A DNA stretch of 64,000 nucleotides from contig CM075206.1 of the NCBI GenBank assembly GCA_037577475.1, positions 7,597,459 through 7,661,458 of the forward strand. The letters are read 5' to 3'. The position numbers and the translations under genes are program-made. Positions 26,408 to 38,674 of the stretch are shown here, piece after piece (the first letter of the stretch is position 1; each line of letters opens with the position of its first letter). The notes under the pieces were generated by a model, which saw only the letters and a program-made list of their open reading frames with translations, had not been told where the DNA came from and did no database searches. This DNA comes from Chaunax sp. Z400. Its lineage: Eukaryota > Chordata > Actinopteri > Lophiiformes > Chaunacidae.

Positions 26408-29400
26408 TGCATTTTGCTGCTGCACTTTCAGCCCCACCAGCACCACCACAGCATCCACCTGTAGGCTCCAATTAGGGTTTTTTTTTCTCATCACTCCCCA
26501 ATGCATTCATATAAACATAGCTGTGGGGAGTCAAAGTCTGTAATTATAAACATTTCAAAAGTCATAAGTTGTCTGACTGAAATGTCATTTATTCCACCTG
26601 GGTGAAATGCCCTTTCTTGCAATGTTACAAAAGTAAAAAATAATTATTGCATCTGGCCCTGTTTGGATCTGCTCCAACAATTAATGGGCTCTTCGTTGGC
26701 CCTTGCAATTATTCTGAAAACTGGGTCATTAATTTCTCCTATAAATAGACGAATAAGCCGGACTAAAAGTATAACCTACTTGGCAGAAGCAATAAGAAGG
26801 AATAAGGGAGCGTTACCCTGGCATGCAGCTTAAGAGGTGTTATTTCTCCAGCAAGGAAACAACAGCATGCCAAGAGCTGCACTGTGATACATCTGTCAAA
26901 CTGTTCAAATGGAGCCATCCCTGCTGTAAATTGCCCCACGGCTCCAAACTTCCAGAATTAGTTTGTCATTGACTGCCGTTGCCTGGAGGAAACACTTTAT
27001 CTGCCAAACTCATATTTCACAAAGACAGGCTCAGGGTGTGCTGGAGCAGATGAGTCCCACATACAGCATAGTAAATCACAGGCCATTAATAATGCATAGT
27101 ATTATTATTCTCTTCATTCTAACCTGTAAATAGTTACTGAATTCAAACCATGTAATGTATCAAATTATTTCCACAATGTTTTTGACAACAACTGACAAAA
27201 GTTGCAGACTATGGTCGCCGCACCTCTTTTTGGTTGTACTTGATGGCAAGCTTGAGTCGACTGAGGTTCATGCGTTCCTCCAGTAAGCCTCTCTTGTCAA
27301 CATGATCCTCGCTGGATGTGTGGTTGAGAATCACTTCTAGCTCTCGAGAGTTTCGAGCCTGAGCCAGCAGGTCCTTGGCAAACATCTTGCACTGTTTCGC
27401 CAGCTCCTCATAGTCATTCCTAGAGTAAGGCAATCAGATAGGATCAGACCAAATGAAAGATTATGATTCTTGTCTGTTCAAGGATGTGAGGGAAAGCAGA
27501 TGACACTGTGTGTGCTTACACATACAGTATATCTGTGCATTTACAGTACATGCTTCTCTCTCCTTATGTGCAAAGAAATTCGCTAAACGTGCCCTGACAT
27601 GATGGATGGACGTGTAGCTGTTGATAGCAATCGCACCTGAACTCTACCTCAACCAGGCTGAGCTCCTTGAGATCCGTACTCAGCTCGAAGGCCCTGAGAA
27701 TGGGATCCTCCTCAGTCAGCATGATCAGTGAGGGGCTAGCCAGGCACCGGTAGATGTCCAGGCGGAACCTGATCCGGAGAGATCAAGGTGGACAAGGAGG
27801 TGCAAAATGTTAGAGGAGATGAATGATTTTTAAAAAAGCCGCACGGACGAGAAATGAATCTAGAAGCAAACATCCATCCTTCTACTGTATAGCTGCTTCA
27901 TCTGAACCTGCTTTGACCTTCTCTGCTGTTTGCCAGGCAAGCTGCAGGCTGATTCATTTAGATGACTGTGTGGGAAGCTGTGCTGCTTTGCAGACAAAAA
28001 AAAACAACAACAAAAAAGAAAAGGCCAGCAGAGGAGATCAGTGAAATCTCATCTGCAAGTCTAAGATGGTATCAGAAAAAATGAAACACTCATCCTCAAA
28101 GGAAAGGCTGCTGGCTCTGGAGCATCCCATTAAATGGAAGTTTGTGGTTATTTTATTTTTCCATGTAAAATCATCACTGATATGAAACAACGGATACACA
28201 AATACTGTCAACACTGCTTCTCTCTATCTGTATAGAAGCAGAGCTCGGTAATAGAGAGCATTAGGAGTCCTCTGTGGGTCTCAGAGAGTCTACTGTAAGC
28301 CATCACCATGAAGTAAAACATGCATGTGATGATAAATCATTTCCTTCCCGGTGCTTAAGATGACAATGTGAAGCTGATGCTCTCATCAAAACAAGGTGCT
28401 GCAGTGTTTCATCTTTCCCCGAACACCCAACTTGACACACGTTTGATTCACGGCTGTTTTTAAAGCTCTCACATACCAGAGCAAGGCCAAAACAATCATC
28501 ACACAAAGTAACACGGTTGTCGTCTGGACGATTAAAGTGACGCAGACGACTCAAAATTACACTAATTCAGCGCAGTTCGGTTAAGATCAATGGGAGTTTA
28601 ATGCAGACATCTGGGGAAAGACACCATTGTTTGTAGTGCTGTTAAATTTAAATTTTACGCGTTGTAGCTCACTGGGGTGGCATGTACTGTACCGTACTGT
28701 TCTGTACCTGGAGTGTCTCAAGCTGTCCTTCTTGTTTTTAGCATTGCACAGCGTGCACTCGCAGCCTACGGCGTGGGGCCGGGGAAGAGAGATGTCCTGT
28801 TTCAACAGCATGGTCAGGATCTCGTAGTTGTTCCTGTGGGCTGCCAGGATGACCGGAGCCACATCCATGGTGGTCGAATACTCCGGGTTCTGAATCCTCT
28901 GCATCAGTTTCTAAAACGTATTCATGCACGAATTAAAAAAAATTTAAAATAGCGTCATGCAGATATTATAAGGAGAGATCAGTTCTATCAGCCTGTTGTT
29001 CGTATCTTGGAAGGATTCATGAGCTGTAATTTGAGGAGACTAACAGCGATGGAGGGCTTGGAAGATCTCCTCGGCCTGTGGTTGAGGAGGATATCCACCG
29101 CTCCCACCACCTCGGAGTCTATGGCCACCAACAAGGCGTCTGTTGCCTGCACAGAAATGAAATTTTCAAAGCTCTCACAAAACACAGTGTGCAGCGACAG
29201 CAACTTCTGTCCAATGTCTCGCACGCATCCATTGTTTCCCCCCCCCCGGAGTATGTGTGTACTCGCTGCATACCTGGCAGCCGTGCTCCAAAAGGAGCTG
29301 CAGGATGTCTAGATTCTCATTCTCGATGGTGATGGTGACGGCGTCCCGGCCCAGCACGTCGACGCAGTTGATGTTGAGCTCGCCGTGTCGGTTCTCCTCG

Positions 29401-29521
29401 AGCAGTTTCTTCACCATGTAGTAGTCGCCTGAGAGGCACGTCGAACACAAAGCAGCATCCACTTTAGGGCATTCTTGCTAAATTCAGATCTAGTAAATCA
29501 CAGTGGCGTTGGAACCAAAAG

Positions 29522-29572
<51 letters not shown>

Positions 29573-30225
29573 CTTCATGCAGACACTCACAGAGCAGGCT
29601 CAGCTCCAGCAATGCACTTAACCCCAGTCGTGTATAACAATAACATCTCCCTCAAAGGACAATTTCTGTCCCTGAGCCATGCTCGGAGAGACTTTATATG
29701 GTCACAGTTTCTGGCCTGTGCACCTAAAACAATCTTGGCTGGTACAATGGTCTTATCAATGAAGCTTTCTACCTCCCATCTGACGACATACGACTATTTG
29801 ACACTTGCGCTGTTTCAGTTTGTTTGTTAGAAGCTGTGCAAAGACAGAACTTTAAAGAAGAGGCAGTGGGCAAATTTCCACAGTAGCCATACATAGCTGT
29901 GAAAAGCAGGGGGAAATATGACTGCACATGTTGCTCGCTGCTGTAAATCTACAGAGCTGTTATTATCATGTTGCATTTTATTTTTCTAATAAAATAACAA
30001 TGAGCTTTTTTTTTTTTTTCCTCGCATCTTAAACACTCAATGAAAAATTCAACAACGCGGGGTTAGGTTTACTTTGGAAGAGACAAATGAGCACAAACCT
30101 TTCTCGCATGCCAGCAAGAAGAGCTTCTCATCCAGCGTCGTCTCCTCTTTCACCTCTCTCACGTCTTTCAAGGCCAGAAATTTATCCGGAGAGGAGGCGT
30201 CCGTGCCCTGATACAGAGCTGCCAT
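17855..30225 (-). CDS. TRPC1: TRPC1, short transient receptor potential channel 1 (complete)
   Basis: Thirteen exons, 5' to 3': 30225-30099, 29428-29274, 29146-29045, 28910-28708, 27768-27637, 27419-27224, 25996-25660, 23988-23849, 23108-22959, 19508-19324, 19132-18931, 18584-18390, 18082-17855. Together they make 2352 nt, 783 residues plus stop (human long form 793). Ankyrin repeats occupy about 30-230. A coiled-coil/linker (NDYEELAKQCKMFAKDLL) and about six membrane segments follow across about 340-635. The TRPC LFW pore motif is at about 584-586, and the TRP box EWKFAR is at about 649-654. The C-terminal coiled-coil ends SKYAMFYPRS. The start MAALYQ aligns with human MMAALY. The known role is a plasma-membrane or ER non-selective cation channel subunit that assembles with other TRPCs and takes part in store- and receptor-operated Ca2+ entry. 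The pore-side loop keeps the cysteine pair DCEGIFC but is about three residues longer before it than in human. Introns reach about 3.5 kb. Confidence 0.97.
19740..19880. repeat. Degenerate teleost dispersed repeat fragment in a TRPC1 intron
   Basis: The stretch around 19795-19865 contains 'aatacttctacttgagtat' and similar phrases. These recall a very common teleost dispersed repeat built on TACTTGAGTA-like segments, also seen near 41.2, 42.2 and 52.8 kb. Ends are uncertain and I do not assign a family name. Confidence 0.4.
22061..22112. repeat. Short tandem GGGCATTTTT decamer with an inverted partial copy
   Basis: Three near-perfect decamers run from 22061 to 22090. They are followed at once by GGCCCAAAAA ATACCC, which can pair back on them. 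It lies in the TRPC1 intron between exons 10 and 9. No function is apparent. Confidence 0.7.
25117..25141. repeat. GA-rich simple repeat in a TRPC1 intron
   Basis: Interrupted GAGAGA/AAAGAGAG run. Simple sequence only. Confidence 0.7.
26375..26401 (+). repeat. (TGC)9 trinucleotide repeat in a TRPC1 intron
   Basis: Nine uninterrupted TGC (CTG) units in the intron between TRPC1 exons 7 and 6. Short for a CTG tract and non-coding here. Confidence 0.9.
29045..29146 (-). other. TRPC1: TRPC1 exon 3, a 102-nt phase-0 cassette equivalent to the exon skipped in the mammalian short isoform
   Basis: The exon encodes 34 codons, ATDALLVAIDSEV to SSKPSIA, with phase 0 on both sides. Human TRPC1 isoforms of 793 and 759 residues differ by a 34-residue segment at this place, so skipping here would also keep frame. 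Whether the fish skips it cannot be told from sequence. Confidence 0.8.
29524..29569. repeat. (CA)23 microsatellite in TRPC1 intron 1
   Basis: Uninterrupted CA run about 95 bp upstream (on the minus strand) of TRPC1 exon 2. The exon keeps a separate acceptor, so it is not directly at the splice site. Confidence 0.93.
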
Positions 30226-33200
30226 TACGACGGAGAGCGAGTAGGGCCAAACACTGATGTGCATCCCACTAGAAACCGGCGACCATTACACAAGAAAACG
30301 CGTCTTATGGGGCGACATGGGAGGAATCTTTTTTTTTTTTTTTTTTTTTTTATGTTGTCGTGTGTCGCAACGCAGCAGAGGCTTAAAGCGAGACCAAATT
30401 TTTTATCGAGTGATGTTATTGTCGCATCTCTACCGAGTCCGTTTGCGCGCTTCTGCTTGGATGAAAACGCCTCTCTTTAGTACTCTAAATTATTTTTAAA
30501 TCACAGCTGCGTGCATGCAAGAGGCCACTGCAGTCCGATAAAACGCGGCGGTCATTTCCCCCGGTGTGTTTACATGCGCCATCTTCTTCCATTGCACAAT
30601 CCTAGGGATCTATTTGGTCCTGATGCTGCTGACGAGGCGCCTGCTGCGCATGTCTCCTCCTCCACCTGCTCGTTCGCTTAGCAAGCGCAGAGACGCTGCG
30701 TCTCAACATTACGTAACAGAGCAATCCGACGCAGCTTTGGCTCAGTGTGTGCATGTGCGGTAATCAATACTTTAAAGGATGACGTTAAGACTACAAGGAT
30801 ATGCGCCGACAAAACTAAAAAAAAACACATAATTATCTGTAGGCCTATATTTTAAATCTGAATCATGTAAAATACATAATATATTTTAGATGTAGTCTTT
30901 GGCTCAAGCTGGTGTGGGAATATTGTGTGTGGGCCTCTTGTTAATGGATGGACTACCTCCTGCATTAATGTGAGCACGTCTGTGAAACTGATGCGTTTGG
31001 ACACGCATGGATGAAATTTATTGCATATGGATAATGGAAAGAGAGCGAGAGGGATATCTGGGTCTATATATAGTCAGTGGCAGACAGTGGGGGAACACAT
31101 AAAGGATATACACACAGCTGTCCTCGTGGCTCTGATAGTCAAATTCACACATATGTAACATTAAACACAGACCAGTAAACAACTGCTTAAATAATGACAG
31201 TGACAATTTAGAACATTTTACATTAGGCAATATAACGGGTGTGGCAAAATATTCCAAATAAAAAAGACAATTAGAAGAAATCAGTTCAATTTAAGAGGCT
31301 TTCCCCCCACTGCAGACATTTTGACACAGGTGTTGTTAATAACAATAACGATGGCTCTGCTCAAGCATCTCAAAAAGCCACGATGGGGCGACAGCAGGCT
31401 AGAAGGCACAATACCAGCAGCCTGAAACTAAATTCATCATTAATATTATTATTAACATCTGTGCCACTGCCATCATATTTTCTATGGAGAGGGGCCTGAG
31501 GAGTCAAACAGCTGCTCAAGCAATTGGCAATTTAAAAAAGGAATAAGAATACAGCTCTCATGTTTTAAAAATTATGTGACAGAATAATGTTGCACTAAAT
31601 CCTACAAAAAAGAGGTCTTGTAACTGCACTTTATTGTGCAACAATACGGCATTTGATGGCATTCTTTTACCTAACCGACTGAGCCAAATTAAATAGGGAA
31701 ACAAAACATTATGCACAGTGAGGGTGGGATACTCACAGCCTGTGATTTGGTGCTAGATACTGTGTCACATTATTATATTTTCACTAAGTCATGCCAGATT
31801 GAGGAAGACAAGGAAAGAAGGATATTAGAATTACATTTGTGACTAATTATAAGCTCCTGAATGCTTTATTTTGATTTCTTCCTACAGCCCAGTTAACACT
31901 TGAGTTGTTCAATGTGCTTATATGTTGATAAAATAGACAATTTTCATAAGAGTTATACATTTATTATTGTAAAGGATATCTATTATGTTATAATAATTTT
32001 AGGGAATAAGCCTGAAAAGTCTGTTTCTTTGTCAGTATTGTTCTCCAGCAGAGGGCAGTCTGTACAAAGGCTTTGTCATTTAAACAGCCGCATTGGATGA
32101 GTGCTACAGTACAGCTATAGGAAAGAAAGATCAGTTAACACTTTACACTTTACAGAGCACTTGAAGTGCACACAGCTTCACTTGATCCTTAATAGAAAAA
32201 GCAAAGCTATAATGTTTTGAATCATATACAAACAGACCTATTATAGCTAAATATTAAAATGACAATTTTGGTGGTACAAAATAAATCAACTAAGTGCAAT
32301 AAGGATCACCAAACCATACCACAAACTCAGAGAATCCCAATCTCCATATAACATTGCCTGGAGATTTCTCATCAGGGGTCAAAGGGCCCGACCCCTTTCA
32401 CTCATTCCTTTGTCCCATTCGGTTGTGCGAGGCTGTAATCCCAAACTGGCAAGCCTCTTAGGAAAGATGATTTTCAATCTGCAGAGCATGTGGTTTCCTC
32501 TCTTCAAATGGCCTTACAGCTTCCCAGGACTTGTCAGGTCCTGGGGAACAGCTGTCAGACCTCAGTTGACTCCACTTGAGAGCAGCGTCAGTCCCTGTTG
32601 CTGTTTCCAGTATACAGTCAATAAAAACAACACTGCACTGTTCCTTTACACCTACTATTATAATTTGTTGTGAGTTATTTATTTGATTTTTTTTGGGCAC
32701 AATTAATGTCCCTGTGGAACTTGCTGCAATGTGTTTCTGGTACTTTACTTTTAATTAATAATAGGATTTTTCCTTAAGGGTATGGAGCTGTTTTTTTTTC
32801 TTTTTAAAGATCTGGGCTACCCTCCTGAGGCTGTAGTGGGGAAAACAAATACATTTAATTTGAAATATTGATTATTCTTTGTAGTCAGGTAGTGTGCAAA
32901 GAGAATTAAGTAGGTATGTAAACACAGGAGTCTTAATAGAGACTTGAAAAACGAGAAACTCAAACAATAGACAGTGTTAAAGGCAATGGGGGATGAGAAA
33001 TGGCGTTAGAAAGGAGAGAATCATAAAAATCCTGTGAAGCCCTTGCAGCTGGTGTAATGTGCAGCAGTAGTTCCTAAAGAGAAGGGTGGAGGATGGTTAC
33101 AGGGATGCTTGTTCTGTAGACCTCTTCGAAACATAACAACAGCATCATTTCTCACAGTCTACCATTGCTGCGATCGGTGGGAGCCAGAATCGAGCCTGCA

Positions 33201-33881
33201 GCCGGACAGACGTGCAGCAGGTCCAACGGCGCAGCTCGCTGACGCACGACGCAACAACGCGGGCCAATAGAATCCCTCTGCAGGCGGGTCTTTCTCTTGT
33301 ATTCTGATTGAACCCATCCAGTTTGTATTAGTTGGACGAGCTGGGGAGCAGGAAGAGTGGAAATCAGCCACCATACGCCGCTGACTGTGGATACTGGTCA
33401 TTCACCGCTCCGTAATGGTAGATGTGGAATGATAGCCGCAGCCGGGCGCGCCACATCGTGACGGCTTCATTGTCTGCGGCGCCTGCATCGTTCCAGGCTG
33501 CCTTTACAAGGATGCATGAGATGGTGACTGCGTAGGGATGCCTCCGCTGAACATGGACAAACAGGGCGTCTGTAACAATGATGAAGGCTTCTTCTTTTTT
33601 GTTTTGAACGCGGGCCACCCACAGAATCACTGCAGCGCTCGCTATGGACAATTGGAAGGCTCCTCTCACCCGTCGTTCCTGTGAAGAACATTGCGCAATG
33701 CAGTGAAAACTGAAATCGCGTTGGGGTTTTTCGAATTGATGGTGACTATATAACCTAATAAGCTGGTATTCAACTGAGGTGTTAGTTCCCAGTATAGAGG
33801 CTGTATACATTCTCCAGAACGTGCACAGTCAATGTAAGCAGCTTTGCCAAGTGGTGAGATCTACCCTCTCTGTGGGCACAG
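30226..33881. other. Head-to-head interval of TRPC1 and CHST2
   Basis: 3.7 kb without a recognisable coding exon. The TRPC1 side (30226-30780) is CpG-rich and should hold its promoter and 5' UTR, including a run of about 21 T (A on the sense strand) at 30331-30351. From about 30.8 to 33.1 kb the DNA is AT-rich, with nothing I can name. From 33.15 to 33.8 kb it is GC-rich again, consistent with the CHST2 promoter and 5' UTR. A forward CCAAT box lies at 33264-33268. Confidence 0.5.
33264..33268 (+). promoter_or_regulatory. CCAAT box in the putative CHST2 promoter
   Basis: CCAAT inside GGGCCAATAG, within a GC-rich stretch about 740 bp upstream of the CHST2 ATG. The motif is seen; its use is inferred. 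The true transcription start is unknown. Confidence 0.3.
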
Positions 33882-34007
33882 ATGAGAGGCAAACAATATC
33901 ATCAACCACTGAAGTTGACAGCACCTTGGGAGAAGGATGCTGGCTTTGGGAGGAAGCTTAAAACCTACAGGAATCATACCAAGATAATAGCACAGCCTGG
34001 GATCGTG

Positions 34008-35279
34008 ATGAAAGTCCTCCGCAGGAAGAGGATTGTCTTATTTATGGCCTATTTCTTACTGCTGGTCCTCACTATGCTTAACCTGGCCAATTATAAATGG
34101 ACTAAAGAGCCACAGCAGTGCAATCATCAGATGAGGAGCACCACATATCAGAGCAGATCTGACATACGCTTCCTGTACAGGCCCTCTCTGGCTAAAAAGA
34201 GGCAGCTCATCTACGTTCTGACCACCTGGAGGTCAGGCTCGTCCTTTTTTGGGGAGCTTTTTAACCAAAATCCCGAAGTGTTCTTCTTGTATGAGCCGAT
34301 GTGGCACATCTGGCAGAAACTCTACCCGGGTGATGCGGTGTCTTTACAAGGGGCAGCCAGAGACATGCTTAGCTCCTTGTACCGCTGTGATCTGTCTGTT
34401 TTCCAACTTTACAACAGCCCCGGGGGCAAGAATTTTACCTCCCTGGGACTATTTGGGGCCACCCTCAACAAAGTGGTGTGCTCCTATCCCCTCTGCTCAG
34501 CCTACAGAAAGGAGGTGGTGGGAATGGTGGATGACAAGGTGTGTAAAAAGTGCCCCCCTCAGAGCCTTAGATTGTTGGAGGAGGAGTGCCTCAAATATAG
34601 CACCATAGTAATTAAAGGAGTGCGCATTTTGGACGTTAACGTGTTGGCGCCACTCATGGAGGATCCATCCTTAGATTTAAAGGTAATACACCTGGTCAGA
34701 GACCCGCGGGCTGTGGCTAATTCCAGGATCAAATCCAGACACGGTTTGATCAGGGAGAATTTACAAGTGGTCCGCAGCAGGGATCCTAAACTCCGGCGGA
34801 TACCTTTTGTGGATCCCGGTCACAAAGCCAACAAGAAGGACGGCTCAGACTACCACTCCATAGGAGCCATGGAGGTGATCTGTGACCGCACCTCCAGGAC
34901 TTTGAGGACTGCCTTAAACCCACCCAGCTGGCTGAAGGGGAAGTACATGGCAGTGCGGTACGAGGACCTGGTCGAAAACCCAGTAAAGACCTTGCGGAAC
35001 ATCTACCACTTTGCCAACCTCACCACCAACCACGACATCGAGTCTTTCGCTCTGAACATGACCAGCGGCTCCAGCTCCTCCTCAAAGCCATTCATTGTCT
35101 CGTCCAGAAATGCCACACAAGCTGCCAGTGCGTGGAGAACAGTGCTCAGCATTCAACAGATCAAACAAGTGGAGGACTACTGTCACCACGCCATGTCGGT
35201 TCTAGGGTACGAAAGAGTCCGAACAGCCGGGGAGGCCAAGGACTTGAGCAAATCACTACTTACACACTCCAAACTGTGA
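34008..35279 (+). CDS. CHST2: CHST2, carbohydrate (N-acetylglucosamine-6-O) sulfotransferase 2
   Basis: Single-exon CDS, 423 residues from the ATG at 34008. It is a Golgi type II membrane enzyme that moves sulfate from PAPS to the 6-OH of GlcNAc, in keratan sulfate and sulfo-Lewis type glycans. A short cytosolic tail MKVLRRKR is followed by a membrane anchor (about 9-27, FMAYFLLLVLTMLNLANY). The 5'-phosphosulfate-binding loop TTWRSGSSFFGELF is at about 72-85. The 3'-phosphate loop VIHLVRDPRAVANSRIKSR is at about 226-244. Other family blocks are AMEVIC, VRYEDL and LNMTSGSSSSSKPF. The frame stays open upstream to an ATG at 33882 (465 residues). I prefer 34008 because MKVxRRK matches the internal start of human CHST2 and sits right before the anchor. 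Human CHST2 is longer (530), mostly through Pro/Ala/Gly-rich inserts that this gene lacks. CHST4 and other GlcNAc-6-sulfotransferases are the alternative, but flanking genes and sequence favour CHST2. Confidence 0.95.
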   Translation: MKVLRRKRIVLFMAYFLLLVLTMLNLANYKWTKEPQQCNHQMRSTTYQSRSDIRFLYRPSLAKKRQLIYVLTTWRSGSSFFGELFNQNPEVFFLYEPMWHIWQKLYPGDAVSLQGAARDMLSSLYRCDLSVFQLYNSPGGKNFTSLGLFGATLNKVVCSYPLCSAYRKEVVGMVDDKVCKKCPPQSLRLLEEECLKYSTIVIKGVRILDVNVLAPLMEDPSLDLKVIHLVRDPRAVANSRIKSRHGLIRENLQVVRSRDPKLRRIPFVDPGHKANKKDGSDYHSIGAMEVICDRTSRTLRTALNPPSWLKGKYMAVRYEDLVENPVKTLRNIYHFANLTTNHDIESFALNMTSGSSSSSKPFIVSSRNATQAASAWRTVLSIQQIKQVEDYCHHAMSVLGYERVRTAGEAKDLSKSLLTHSKL

Positions 35280-35762
35280 AAAATGTACTCACCACCAAAG
35301 ACCTTTTAATTTAATGTTCATTTTGCATCGAGTGCCGTTTCCTCTTATTGTGGAATTAAAGCTTTACTTTAAATCGGTGTTGGACGAGCTCCACTGGCCA
35401 CATTTGGAATGTATCATGCTTCTCGCAGTTGAATTACAGTGGTATTTTGAAGGGACCACTCCTTTTATACAGGAATATTGGAATGCATTTGGCAATGCAA
35501 GTCCTACAAAAGATGACTCAATGAAGCTGAAACAATGAAAAAAAAACGGTATAATTCCTGTATCCTGTTATGACACTACCAAGTGGATGTTTTGGAGTTA
35601 TTTTTGAATGTTCAAAACCTTACAAAAATCTGTTTTTTTCCCCAGTCTCCATACTGTCTGTTATAATGAAAATAGTGGATGAAAGAAAAAAAAGAACAAC
35701 TGATTAAAAAAAAAAAGTTCATTGCTAATGTTTATTTGTAAGATCTGAAGTCAGAGACAATC

Positions 35763-35768
35763 AATAAA
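35763..35768 (+). terminator. Candidate CHST2 poly(A) signal
   Basis: AATAAA about 485 bp after the CHST2 stop, in AT-rich DNA. This is the first canonical hexamer on the plus strand downstream of the gene that I noticed. Use is inferred. Confidence 0.45.
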
Positions 35769-38674
35769 TTGGCTTGTTGATGTGCCATAGGTAGCGATGT
35801 GGTAAGTAGGCGACATCAGAAGGAGCAGTAGAGCTATTTCTAGATAAAAAAAAAAGATGTTTGTTTTTTTTTGTCACTGAATCCTCGTAGGATGATAACG
35901 TGCACTGTGGACAATGTCATGGCTCTAAATCTGGAAAGTCTCTCTCAAGTATCGGTGTAAGCAGTCTGTTCTACCATTTCAAATGTTTACAAATGCTTGC
36001 TCTTATAAAAACACACAACCTGGGAATATTGCATTGAGTAAAGTTCACAGTTAACGAGACCGTTTATGCAGTTTTGATTTAACAACCCGCACTGCCATAC
36101 ATGTCATGGACAAATGTTTTACTAGGCAGCGTTCAGAGAGCGCAAGCCTCCACCATTGCAGCCCAGTTTCCCCAGTATGTCACTGGACCTAAAAGCAACA
36201 GTCCCATGATAGATTCACCCTCATAATATGACTCCTTAACCATGAAAACCTACCACTAGAATTTGGAATCACATTGGTATCCTTATTAGTTTGATAGTTA
36301 TTCAACAAAGACAATATTTCACTTATGGTGGGTTTTGTTTTCAGGATCTACAACAGTAATATTGAAGATATGTCAAATATCAGCTAACCATCGTTTCAGC
36401 CACAATTTGATCTTCGTTGCAAATCTGTAGCATTATCATTTCTCATCTCACATTAGTTGTCATTTTCATTAACCTCTATACATTTAAACATTCTAGATTA
36501 CTTGGATCCAGATCAGACTCTGATGTGTGGTAGATCTTATGGGGATGTCATTGTGTACATTTTTACCCAAAAATCTTGCAATATTTGACAAATTTCATCA
36601 AAATTCCTTCACAGCTTTTTAAATTATTCTGCTAACAGAAAGACAGAAAAACAAACAAACCGACACTGGCAAAAGCATCAACTCCTTGGCCGGAGGTAAA
36701 AGAAAAATGAACTTTTTACTCTATATTTCTGAGATGTTGCAATGCACATCTTATTTCAGTGCATTATGCTTGACTGTGTCGTCCCTCATCATCTGAGAAG
36801 CCTGCTGGAATAATGCTATGTACACATATCGTGCCATTTTCAATACAGCTCAAAGTTGCCCTGTGAAGTTTCGTTGTCAATGTTTATTATTCAAATTTAA
36901 CATTTCTCACAAAAAAACAACACTTTGCATGTATCTTTGAGGTCTGACTAACATTATAACGCATTCTCTTCCTCATGAAACAACTGCAAAGCAAATCCTC
37001 CTTAAAAATATGAACCCTGCATTATTTCCTTCAAGGGTTACTTCCTGCCGGTCTTCTCTGCATTTGCTTGTGCATCGATGTGTTTCTTGATTCTTTACCG
37101 CTACCAGTGGATCAGTGGAATCGTGTAAAATCATTGTCAGAGAGTGTATCCTTGTTATCCACATGCATGTGCACGCAATAAAAGCATTGCTCTGTAAAAT
37201 TAATAGTGGTCACAACTCCACAGGGTACTTATGGTACGTGTAATAGGAATTATATTCCTAATAATGAAAAAATACTGTATTCATTAGATGGTAAGCATGA
37301 TAAACATCTCAGAAACATGGCTCAAACAGAGGAATGCACTTATAGTATATGATTTCAATACAACATTAAAATTAAAGAAGAGGGAAAAAAAAGATCTTAC
37401 TCCATACAGAGTTGTGGTTTGCTGAGGTTAAAGGCACACTTCATTAAAACAAGTTACATTTGGTTCTGTGATGCTCAAAGTGTACAAAAATATGCTTGGA
37501 AAGCTCAACAAGCAGCGTTTTTACTACACTAAAATGTTGCAAGACCTTGTAAACAGCTTCTTCCTCCTGCACAGAGATGGATGCTGTAGCTGGTGGGCGT
37601 ACGACGAGTGAGTAGCTCTCAATGAAATCACTGAAAATAAGGTTTGTGGTTCACCAGAGGGAAGAGTCATATGAGGAAAGAGAGATTGAGTTTTCAAATA
37701 TCATATTTGCGAGTTTAGTTTATTCGGTGATATCACCGCATCTCAGCAAATGACACCAAAACTAGATTAAATTAGAAGGAGGAGGGTTCATGATGAGAGG
37801 CTGTCGCCATCAGCCTCCGCTCCGAACAAGACCGGATTCAAGCATCGGTGCAAACAAAGGAGAGTACATTGTATTTTTTTTTTGCAGCAACTGAACAGAA
37901 ACAGAGGAGCATTCCAGAGATGCAGCCATGCATCCACAACATACATGAAGGCCTCATTTCAAGGACAATGGCTTTATTAATATGGGAGAAGCAGCATGTG
38001 TATTTCCAAAGCCTAACCTTCACACACTGGATTCACACACGCTGATGATGCACACAGAAAGTGCAATCTATAAAGAAATCTGACATGCTTCTCTTTTTTT
38101 TTTTTTTTTCAAATGCTGTCAATATACAAAAACAATGCAAAATAACATTTTAATAAGGAGTTGGGGAAGAGCAAAGCAAAGTTGGCTCGAAAATCACATC
38201 AGCTGATTCAGGGAACTGACAGAGCTTTCAGTCACAGTGGGTGCTTATGAACAATTCCCCCTAAAGCTTTGAAACCAAGACATTATGTAACCAAGTAGCT
38301 TCTCCTCTAGCTTTTAATATGTAACTTAACATGTTGCATTTTCACCAGAAGGGCTACATTATAACATTACTTGCTGTGTGAATAGCACACGGTGCACACT
38401 TAAGTCAACTGCTCCCTGTTAGTTGTTTTTGGACATCGGGCTCTGCACAGGATTAAACATTCTCTCTGAGCACAGTGAAGGAAATCATCAGCAGAGCAAC
38501 AGACAAAAAAAAAAAGCATTATAATTGTTTTTCTCCCTCTGAGGGTGTGTCTTTGCATGCATGTCAGCGCAAGGGGGTTGCATGACCTCTCTGGAGCTAT
38601 TGTTACTCCGACTCCCGTCTGCTCCTCTCGGATGCTCCCGTCAGTGACCCCATGCACTCTGGGAGGCGAGAGCT
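35769..38674. other. Convergent interval between CHST2 and SLC9A9
   Basis: No coding exon recognised. It probably holds the SLC9A9 3' UTR on the minus strand (candidate AATAAA as plus TTTATT at 37973-37978) and perhaps a longer CHST2 3' UTR. A degenerate mobile-element fragment lies at about 36540-36710. Confidence 0.45.
36540..36710 (-). repeat. Degenerate teleost repeat with a CTTGGCCGGAGG end
   Basis: The text near 36575-36705 contains a run of 'aaacaaacaaac' and ends in CTTGGCCGGAGGTAA. It resembles a common teleost repeat whose end reads CCTCCGCCAAGGAGG in the other orientation. A better copy, opposite way round, is at about 41675-41985. Confidence 0.45.
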
